Shown: in pieces, positions 58,301 to 64,000 of the stretch | Layout of the letters: the number at the start of each line of letters is the position of its first letter | How positions within the stretch are numbered: position 1 is the first letter of the stretch | Source: Halichondria panicea | Lineage: Eukaryota; Porifera; Demospongiae; Suberitida; Halichondriidae | Length of the DNA: 64,000 bases | NCBI RefSeq assembly: GCF_963675165.1 | Contig: NC_087377.1 | Location: 13,202,198 to 13,266,197, forward strand | Direction: 5' to 3' | Notes under the pieces: model-generated | What the model saw: only the letters and a program-made list of their open reading frames with translations | What the model was told of the DNA's origin: nothing | Databases searched by the model: none | Position numbers and translations under genes: made by a program

Positions 58301-60455
58301 CACTGACTTCCCTATTGGTTAAAAAGGCAGACCCAATTTTACGCAATTGCAATTTAAGCTCATCTGTTCTAGCTTCAGCTGCAACTTGCTTAAGTAAGGC
58401 TCCCATAGATTTCTCTGTCTTCATAATGTATGATGCTACGTACATTACACAAGCATAGGCATTGAGCACATACTGAATGTCCATATTGGCTTGCCAAGCC
58501 AACATTACAGAGGGGTTGTAGTTGTTGACATTCTGCTCGCTGGGTGTACGCTTCAACAGCACAACTGTACCACTGTTTGTAACTTCCAACGCTTGTAAAT
58601 ACTCGTCTTTTACAACGTTAGCCTGACTAAGCACATCGTCAAGTGTTGCATTAGCAGCACAATTTGGTAACACTTTACGTACTTTAGTTAATACCGTTTG
58701 AGCTTGTTTAACGTGCTCTAGATCAGGGGAGCTCTCTGCAATAACTGTGTTAGCACTGGGAGGGTGTGGGAAGCGAAATCTACACGACTTGTGTCGCTTA
58801 CAGTAGCTAGAATGTCTGTGTTGCTGTACTGCCAGAACTTGTTGTTTCAGTTTACTACACTCGTCTCCTGGGATTGCACAAGTAACGTACTGATCAATAA
58901 ATGCACATATGTCAGTGTTACTGGCGACACCATACAGGGGAGCATCTTTAACCCAAAGCACACAATGAGCATGTGGTGAACCCCTAGATTGAAACTCAAT
59001 TCTAATAGCATGATCAACTATTTCACCGAGGGGCTTAGCTTTACTTTTAATAACATCTTGAAAGAATGTCGTCAATCTGTAATGGAAATGCCTAGCTGCT
59101 GTTACAGGATTGCACCTCAACCATTTGCTTTTGTCCTCGAATGACATTGCTTCAATTTGTGCATCTGTAAAGTGGTGACCATACTGCCTACCGATAATCT
59201 GAATAATGTCTGGCCATTTCATGTCTGCTGCCGACAATGTAAAGAACCACGTGGGAGTACCCAGCTGTCTTATCATTGCTAGCAAATCATAAAATGTCCG
59301 CTGGTAATACGGGGGCGAACCTCTAACATTTTTGAGAAATCTGTATGCTTTGTCGGTACGTACGTGTAGACTTAGGAATGCTGAGTCTCGCACCTGTGAG
59401 GCTGTAAACGATCTAGCTGGTTTCTGTCTCCATGCAAAATTGTTGCCATCATCCAGCACCTGTTTACACTCAACAATGTATTGGGCTACAAACAAGTAGT
59501 CTAAATCTCGAGAAAATCTCCCGTCAATGTCTAACAACCGTGCATTGAAATACTTTCTGTACGTTAGTTTTCTAGGCCTTTGCTTGCTAAAACCACCAGT
59601 ACCAAAGCAAAACTTGTCAGGGTTACACATTAACTCAAACTGTGGGTCAGACATAATAAACAGTGGTTTCTGGCCTTCAGCTGGTGCTACACTCACTATC
59701 TGTTCAGGGTTCTCAAGTGATAGAATGCTAGCATGTGTGCCACCGGTAATTTCTAATGTATGTTGATCGCCTTCTGCTATTGTTAAATCATCAATCTCTA
59801 TGTCTCCATTACAGTCGTTTGTACTGGAATCAGTGGCACAGGTACGACTAACAGTGGTTGGAAGTGTGGGAGTGCTAACAGATAGTGTAGGTACGGTTAG
59901 CTCGTCCAGGGCCACGAAAATGTTTTTCATAAGTAGACCAAGTTTAATTTCATGTTCACCAAATTCATGTAAAGTAGCGACACGTGTACCATCTGGATAT
60001 GAATGAAACACTGTAAGTTTAAGATTAAATAGCTGGCACACAGCTGCTAATGTAATGGGGTCACCCCAAGCACCTTCACTTAACCTTGTCAAATACTGTT
60101 GCCAACGTAAGTCGTGCTGTACTACAGGGTCTGCAACTGACTCAATGTATGCATCCTCCTGATCAAAAGGTTCATTCGACTGGGGTACAAACTGGCTGTG
60201 GCCATGGTCAGCACCATGTTCGTCCAAATAACGTACACACATTTTCCTTAGGGTACTGCCATTTAAATTCTGAACCAAAGATTTAAGCTGATATGCAAAA
60301 GAATTGAACATACAGTTACCATCCCTAGGAACATCATGCACTGTTAGACCATGTTGTTGCACCAATTCTTCTAACACTTCAGCACATACTGACACAGGAT
60401 CATTACTGTTAGTACCAAAATGGACGTTAGTACATTGATTGCCATCGACTACCAT
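55338..60455 (-). CDS. Helitron Rep-helicase with OTU-like and endonuclease-like domains (1705 aa)
   Basis: Domains in order: OTU-like, about 28-185, with DGNC at 45-48, but the expected catalytic His is Ile179 (KNIFVALD). Helitron N-terminal region, about 290-500, with TWFFTLSAADMKWPD (402-416) and the HUH pair His495/His497 in RGSPHAHCVLW. Putative metal motif C552/H555/C558. Catalytic tyrosine pair Tyr672/Tyr676 in YVASYIMK. Pif1-like helicase about 985-1460 with Walker A GPGGVGKS (1030-1037), IIDEVSMV (1118-1125), VGDLYQLPPV and the C-terminal WATTIHKVQG. Endonuclease/exonuclease/phosphatase-like domain about 1490-1700 with LNVRSL, CETW (Glu1525), GDFND (1630-1634) and SDHD (1690-1693). 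Rep nicks and joins single strands and the helicase unwinds during rolling-circle transposition. The frame is intact across 5.1 kb, so the copy is young. Its ATG overlaps the upstream ORF's stop. Confidence 0.9.
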   Translation of the reverse strand: MVVDGNQCTNVHFGTNSNDPVSVCAEVLEELVQQHGLTVHDVPRDGNCMFNSFAYQLKSLVQNLNGSTLRKMCVRYLDEHGADHGHSQFVPQSNEPFDQEDAYIESVADPVVQHDLRWQQYLTRLSEGAWGDPITLAAVCQLFNLKLTVFHSYPDGTRVATLHEFGEHEIKLGLLMKNIFVALDELTVPTLSVSTPTLPTTVSRTCATDSSTNDCNGDIEIDDLTIAEGDQHTLEITGGTHASILSLENPEQIVSVAPAEGQKPLFIMSDPQFELMCNPDKFCFGTGGFSKQRPRKLTYRKYFNARLLDIDGRFSRDLDYLFVAQYIVECKQVLDDGNNFAWRQKPARSFTASQVRDSAFLSLHVRTDKAYRFLKNVRGSPPYYQRTFYDLLAMIRQLGTPTWFFTLSAADMKWPDIIQIIGRQYGHHFTDAQIEAMSFEDKSKWLRCNPVTAARHFHYRLTTFFQDVIKSKAKPLGEIVDHAIRIEFQSRGSPHAHCVLWVKDAPLYGVASNTDICAFIDQYVTCAIPGDECSKLKQQVLAVQQHRHSSYCKRHKSCRFRFPHPPSANTVIAESSPDLEHVKQAQTVLTKVRKVLPNCAANATLDDVLSQANVVKDEYLQALEVTNSGTVVLLKRTPSEQNVNNYNPSVMLAWQANMDIQYVLNAYACVMYVASYIMKTEKSMGALLKQVAAEARTDELKLQLRKIGSAFLTNREVSAQETVYRLLSIPLKQLSRAVIFVDTNIKKDRIAVLKGPDDLSKLHGEDTNVFQKSLIDRYEHRPAQLSDMCLAEFAATYSTDYRPQADDVNNDALDVESETNTNKIRLTGGFGFMRERRRPATIRFRRYNIHSDPSNWYRAKLMLYYPWYNEEVDLLAGHSTYAEHYNAVRTFVASNESKYTIENIDNIDVDENSRPEHAWCQIAPSTEHSNTNAAQQGSETITDISPDDLVDNDRLLQSNPTSGSAPTLSARFESAANHKVIPPTEYRTLMRSLNTKQKQIVVYHRNWCKRAVIDLKDGKRIEPYYIFLSGPGGVGKSHVIKLIQSDTLKLIRLSGTTEPDDVLVLLTAPTGVAAFNIHGMTLHSAFLLGRSRSSGFQPLSNERVNTLRSKLSKLVLLIIDEVSMVGANMLLEIHKRLQQIKAVAPDLMFGGVSVLAVGDLYQLPPVGQPTLFSRVRDCYAQLYGSGSVWQDQFKLVELDEIMRQQGDSAFAKLLCRARTASCTAVDISVLKSRIVHSNSVDYPTQALHVYRLNEDVDIRNKYMLSCLPASDPRYKIKATDAATGQTKHIDLGSLSSKRTDTGGLHSALEIVVGSRVMLTTNVDVSDGLVNGARGQIVHIVTDSSGEVSTVLVKFDNEQVGLGASQSSQYRVTHPNAVPLSKLEVVFLAKGKRGAEITRLQFPLTLAWATTIHKVQGLTLDAIVVDMKGTRFNPGQMYVALSRVKSLTGLHIVNYNPKAITKSPHVDAEMDRLRAQLLDSTPPLQLLPWSSHITIALLNVRSLVAKLADIQEDSDLMKACALCFCETWLSRSQSSPTIHSNHTVVRCDRPANDHKGGTLISFNDRWQASSTSTFTSNGIECVVTTLLYDHYKLQVAVVYRSPTVPIRLFLHFMTDLFNHISAADTTTLVLGDFNDNILCPTGSQVEYFMLSQGYNQLVQSATTDNGTLIDHVYLNRQCTDVFMHVRDVYYSDHDAVYCSVPLYLLQ

Positions 60456-63052
60456 AGGGGGTCAGTCATGTGATCTACTTCACTGTCATGCCTAATACTT
60501 GCACAGGCAAGACTAGAGTTGGTCAATGTTGGGGTGGTAACAGGTGCATCTAAACCGACGAAATGATACTGCATGATAAGCCCTATGTTGACCTCATGTT
60601 CACCGCAAGGATTTACAGTGACAACATTTGTACCACTTCGATTGAGAGTGAACGTGTTAATTTTCAAACTAAATAGATTGGCAATTGCCGTCAAAGCAAT
60701 GTGATCACCCCAAGCACCGTCACTCAATCTGCGCAGATATTTACCCCAGCGCAAGAGTCGCTGCTCCTCTGGGTCTGCAAGTGAGGCAATGTGTGAGTCT
60801 TCCTCGTCTAAGGGTTCGTTGTCAGCATTGTAACCATCATTGCTGTCTACTGACTGATGTACAAAATGGCTATATCGGTCACCGTTGTCGGTCAAATAAT
60901 CTACAGACATTTCTCTAAGGGTACTGGCGTTGACGTCATGCCCGAGATGTTGAAGCTGATATGAAACTGAGCTGAACATGCAGTTGCCATCACCTGGCAC
61001 ATCGTGTATCACTAAGCCGTGTTCACCTACAAATTGACCTAATAGCTGAGAATGCACTGATATGGAATCCCCGCTGCTAGCCGTATGGGAAATGTCAGCG
61101 CTAGTGGTAGGAACGTCTAAAGCAATACTACTATTGGCATCAAGTTTGGTGGGCTCAGGCTCATTGGTGTGACTATCATGCATAGGCTCGTCTTGCTCTA
61201 GCATGCTCATTACCAGCTCCTGGTCATCTGCTATTGCATTTGTCACCCAATCATCACAAATGTTGATGTGTGCATACAATGAATTGTTAGCTTTCAGCCA
61301 TATCAGAGCATTACTTAATCTTTCTGGGGATACATAGTCGTACAGATAATGTCCTTTGTAGGACAATTTACGCTTTAGTTTTAGTGGAACTAGCTGACAC
61401 TCTGAAGGTAACCTTGGAAGGATATCGCACACAGTGTCTACTTTTGATGGTACATTTACAGCTGGGCCATGTATACACTTTTGCTTTCCAGTTGGGAGTG
61501 CTACCATCTTCATAAACGGTACACGCAATGCAATTAACCTACGCTCTAGTGCATTCAAACACTTCAACTCATGAGGCTCACTGTCTAGTTCCATACCATT
61601 GATTGTAGCTTGAGCAGGCATGACACCTCTGGTAATTGAACCATCACATGTTTTACACACCCACTGGTTCCCATCGATTTTACTGAAGTGTGCATGCTTA
61701 GAAAGCTTTTCGAGTAGGTCGGGGTCAGCTTTAGTGTACTTACAAGGCTTGAAACGCACTACAGTATGCCTATACAACATTCTGTGGCAGCTAGTACAGA
61801 CAAAATCAGGACCAGTTCTCACCTTTGTGAGAAACTTATCAATTACAACATCAATTGTTTTTGTACAATGTCTGATAGTAGACATTGTACGTCTATTTTT
61901 TGTTTTCCGCTCAACAATTTCTTGCTGAGTTTCGTTACTCCTCTTACGAGATGTAGATTGCTTATTAGCATTTTTACGTACAAGAGTCTGAGGCTCTGCC
62001 TCCATAGCTCTAGCTTGAGACGTGTGTGCAGTGTTCTTAGTTCTACGTACAAGAGTCTGAGGCTCTGTCTCCATAGCTCTAGCTTGAGACGTGTGTGCAG
62101 TGTTCTTAGTTCTACGTACAAGAGTCTGAGGCTCTGTCTCCATAGCTCTAGCTTGAGACGTGTGTGCAGTGTTCTTAGTTCTACGTACAAGAGTCTGAGG
62201 CTCTGTCTCCATAGCTCTAGCTTGAGACGTGTGTGCAGTGTTCTTAGTTCTACGTACAAGAGTCTGAGGCTCTGTCTCCATAGCTCTAGCTTGAGACGTG
62301 TGTGCAGCGTCCTTGGTTCTACGTACATCAGTCTGAGGCTCTGTCTCCATAGCTCTAGCTTGAGACGTGTGTGCAGTGTTCTTAGTTCTACGTACAAGAG
62401 TCTGAGGCTCTGTCTCCATAGCTCTAGCTTGAGACGTGTGTGCAGCGTCCTTGGTTCTACGTACATCAGTCTGAGGCTCTGTCTCCATAGCTCTAGCTTG
62501 AGACGTGTGTGCAGTGTTCTTAGTTCTACGTACAAGAGTCTGAGGCTTTGTCTCCATAGCTCTAGCTTGAGACGTGTGTGCAGCGTCCTTAGTTCTACGT
62601 ACATCAGTCTGAGGCTCTGTCTCCATAGCTCTAGCTTGAGACGTGTGTGCAGTGTTCTTAGTTCTACGTACAAGAGTATGAGGCTCTGTCTCCTTAGCTC
62701 TAGCTTGAGACGTGTGTGCAGCGTCCTTAGTTCTACGTACATCAGTCTGAGGCTCCGTCTCATTAGCCCTAACTCGAGACATGGATCGGGTATTGTAACA
62801 TTTACGCACAACAGCCTGACCCTTAGTTTCACTAGCTCTAGCTAGATATTTACGTTCCCTATCCTTAGCTTTACGCAATACGCTCTGCTCACAAGTCTCA
62901 GCTTCCCTCACAACCAATTTTTTACTCACCTTTGATCGCTTCACTAAGAATGGGTTTCCACAGTCAGTGCAAATGGACCGTCTTACATGACCTACAGCCA
63001 AACAGTGGGAGCAAACCTTCGTCAAAGGCATAGCCTGTAAGTAAAGTTGCAT
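60449..63052 (-). CDS. Helitron-associated ORF: zinc ribbon, 23-aa repeats, DUF6570-like region, OTU (867 aa)
   Basis: N terminus: C14-x2-C17 and C28-x2-C31 zinc ribbon. About 94-392: a dozen 23-residue repeats (ARAMETEPQTLVRRTKNTAH plus TSQ). About 395-610: a conserved Helitron segment with FVCTSCHRMLYRH, WVCKTCDG, LKCLNALERRLIALRVPFMK and YLYDYVSPERLSNALIWLK, like the region called DUF6570. About 673-835: an OTU domain with D688-G-N-C691 and His830 (QYHFVGLD), a complete Cys protease set. Start: Met1 is the longest choice, but ATG at Met8 sits 3 bp after a tttacttacag acceptor-like site, so a spliced start at MPLTKVCSHC is possible. The 3' end overlaps the Rep-helicase ORF by 7 nt in the -1 frame, next to a run of five Cs. 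Confidence 0.85.
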   Translation of the reverse strand: MQLYLQAMPLTKVCSHCLAVGHVRRSICTDCGNPFLVKRSKVSKKLVVREAETCEQSVLRKAKDRERKYLARASETKGQAVVRKCYNTRSMSRVRANETEPQTDVRRTKDAAHTSQARAKETEPHTLVRRTKNTAHTSQARAMETEPQTDVRRTKDAAHTSQARAMETKPQTLVRRTKNTAHTSQARAMETEPQTDVRRTKDAAHTSQARAMETEPQTLVRRTKNTAHTSQARAMETEPQTDVRRTKDAAHTSQARAMETEPQTLVRRTKNTAHTSQARAMETEPQTLVRRTKNTAHTSQARAMETEPQTLVRRTKNTAHTSQARAMETEPQTLVRRTKNTAHTSQARAMEAEPQTLVRKNANKQSTSRKRSNETQQEIVERKTKNRRTMSTIRHCTKTIDVVIDKFLTKVRTGPDFVCTSCHRMLYRHTVVRFKPCKYTKADPDLLEKLSKHAHFSKIDGNQWVCKTCDGSITRGVMPAQATINGMELDSEPHELKCLNALERRLIALRVPFMKMVALPTGKQKCIHGPAVNVPSKVDTVCDILPRLPSECQLVPLKLKRKLSYKGHYLYDYVSPERLSNALIWLKANNSLYAHINICDDWVTNAIADDQELVMSMLEQDEPMHDSHTNEPEPTKLDANSSIALDVPTTSADISHTASSGDSISVHSQLLGQFVGEHGLVIHDVPGDGNCMFSSVSYQLQHLGHDVNASTLREMSVDYLTDNGDRYSHFVHQSVDSNDGYNADNEPLDEEDSHIASLADPEEQRLLRWGKYLRRLSDGAWGDHIALTAIANLFSLKINTFTLNRSGTNVVTVNPCGEHEVNIGLIMQYHFVGLDAPVTTPTLTNSSLACASIRHDSEVDHMTDPLW
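61946..62773 (-). repeat. 69-bp coding minisatellite, about 12 units
   Basis: The unit encodes 23 residues. Two variants alternate (PQTD...KDAA and PQTL...KNTA) for about three and a half cycles, then four near-identical PQTL units follow. This implies early dimer amplification and later single-unit expansion. Long open frames on the opposite strand here are by-products. Confidence 0.9.
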
Positions 63053-63474
63053 GTAAAGACTGCTATATGATATTTGTTGTAAGTTAGTTGTAAGTTAGTA
63101 AAGTTTTGCATGTAAAGACTGTTATATGATATTTGTAAGTTAGTGCTTACCAGGATTTGAGAAATGAGAGTTGAGAAATGAGAGTTGAGGAAATCAGTAT
63201 TCTGCTGTCAGTGAAATAATCTAAATGTGGGAGAAACTTGATGCTGCTGTCAGAAGTGAACTTGGATCAGACAGTGAACTTGAATCAAGATTTAGAAATC
63301 AATATTCTGTTGTCAGGATCAGGATCTAGGAGTGAACTTGAGTCAGAAGTGACAATAATCCATGTGGAGTTTAGTACGCATGCGCAAATACAATGGCTGC
63401 AAATAAAACATAGAAGTGTTTTTGAGGGCGTGGCCAGATTACGAAGCAGTGCAGTGTAGCTAGATCTAGCTACC
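63053..63474. other. 5' flank of the Helitron ORFs
   Basis: A ~45-bp duplication 'catgtaaagactg(c/t)tatatgat' is at 63050-63140. At 63150-63200 'gagaaatgagagttgag' is repeated, and 63240-63350 has repeated 'gtgaacttg(g/a)atca' words. It probably includes the promoter and 5' end of the element; no gene seen. Confidence 0.4.
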
Positions 63475-63862
63475 GTAGCTAGCTAGCGTTGCAGCTCTTT
63501 TCTGACTTTTGTAGCTAACAAAAACCTAGCGCTTTAGTGCAAGGCTAACTTATAAGTTGCATAGAAACTTTGTGCGGACAGGTGATGCTACGAAAGATTC
63601 TGAAGAGACAGCAACAGCCTTCAATGTGAGTCAAACTAGCCATAACTAGAGAAAGAAGCTTTAGTTTGCTAATCTACGAATCAAAATCCAAGAGAAGGTG
63701 GCTAGAAGCCTATAGAAGCTGCTAGTTTTCGTCTTATTGCAACCGTTGAGCATTTACAGCTGGAACAGACACACAGACACACAGACACACAGACACACAC
63801 ACACACACACACACACACAGTCAGCTTTACCGTATCCCTCGTGCGGCTACGCCTCGAGGCAT
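63475..63862 (+). repeat. Dispersed repeat R with (AC)n and terminal GCCTCGAGGC
   Basis: The inverse of 14763-15105, ending 'tacgcctcgaggcataatta'. It directly abuts the remaining upstream block of the last receptor copy. Confidence 0.7.
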
Positions 63863-63928
63863 AATTATCATAAAGGAAGTAAACAAGGAGGTTGTGTAAA
63901 TATTCTCACTGTCAAGAAATAATTAGAG

Positions 63929-64000
63929 ATGACACTAATAGAGATAATAAAGCTCATTAGAGTTCTTCTGATTTGCTTTCTGGCTGGCTTCAGCACTGGT
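63929..64000 (+). CDS. Receptor copy 9, first exon only (cut by window end)
   Basis: Exon 1 63929-63998 encodes MTLIEIIKLIRVLLICFLAG, identical in protein to copies 4 and 7, and the next two bases are the gt of the donor. 63863-63925 upstream ('ataaaggaagtaaacaagga', 'tgtcaagaaataattagag') is the end of the conserved upstream block. The array therefore continues beyond the Helitron. Confidence 0.8.
   Translation, partial: MTLIEIIKLIRVLLICFLAGFSTG

Larger units (their letters stand above)
55338..63052 (-). mobile_element. Helitron/Helentron-like rolling-circle transposon, coding portion
   Basis: Two adjacent ORFs together carry the full set expected of an autonomous Helitron: HUH Rep with two tyrosines and Pif1-family helicase, plus OTU protease-like domains and a C-terminal endonuclease-like domain as described for Helentron/Helitron2-type elements. 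The true ends lie outside these limits; I could not identify the terminal TC/CTRR or hairpin with confidence. It splits the receptor array between 48.5/49.9 kb and 63.9 kb. Confidence 0.85.

Noticed and set aside
61766-62845. Long ORFs opposite the Helitron repeat region (plus-strand 359 aa and a second minus frame, 329 aa)
   Set aside because: They are shadow frames of the 69-bp coding minisatellite: perfectly periodic, with no domain and no independent start context.
1-64000. tRNA, rRNA or microRNA genes
   Set aside because: No cloverleaf with A/B boxes or rRNA-like segment was recognised by eye; long palindromes fit MITEs better than miRNA precursors. A tRNAscan-SE or Infernal run would be needed to exclude them.

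Overview
The window looks like a metazoan nuclear genome, most likely a haplosclerid demosponge close to Amphimedon queenslandica. The reasons are AT-rich sequence, short phase-1 introns, novel Ig/FN3/CCP receptors, and dense short palindromic repeats. One dispersed repeat, of the type 'tgcctcggtg...gtagactgctacagctgctcaa', resembles what I recall from that genome. The species is inferred; no database was searched.

Main content (about 16-50 kb, resuming at 63.9 kb): a same-strand tandem cluster of single-pass receptor genes. The canonical exon order is signal peptide, Ig-like, FN3, CCP/sushi x1-3, TM plus a short tail with three tyrosines (YSP, YEEV, YGPV/L), and all internal introns are phase 1. 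Copies: 16.1 kb (intact), 17.9-20.3 kb (broken), 21.3 kb (divergent, three CCPs, one apparent frameshift), 26.9 kb (broken), 29.8 kb (three CCPs, duplicated tail motif), 35.4 kb (one CCP), 40.2 kb (split by an insertion), 45.6 kb (intact reference copy), 48.5 kb (broken) and 63.9 kb (first exon only, cut by the window edge). A conserved block of about 400 bp precedes several copies. Degenerate exons of an unrelated helical-repeat gene lie on the minus strand between copies, so the duplicated unit was larger than the receptor.

Left flank (4.2-8.2 kb): two relatives with different C termini. A minus-strand, partly decayed gene has an unusual multi-exon tail with ITIM-like (LTYDEV, VTYATV) and YxxM motifs. 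A plus-strand Ig-FN3 gene ends in a hydrophobic segment with no cytoplasmic residues, so it may be GPI-anchored. The cluster therefore offers candidate activating, inhibitory and tail-less members, an architecture reminiscent of invertebrate allorecognition or immune complexes. This functional reading is inference.

50-63.5 kb: a large insertion-rich block interrupting the array. It holds a near-complete Helitron/Helentron-like element on the minus strand (zinc ribbon, 23-residue repeats, DUF6570-like region, two OTU domains, HUH Rep, Pif1 helicase, C-terminal endonuclease-like domain) split into two ORFs by a 7-nt overlap. It also holds an F-box-like gene, a proline-rich gene, a small two-exon gene, and a type I hammerhead ribozyme downstream of the Helitron ORF on the same strand.

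0-4 kb and 8.2-16 kb: mostly nonautonomous DNA transposons, including a 1.1-kb element with an exact duplicated flank that carries a broken RecQ-helicase-like first exon.
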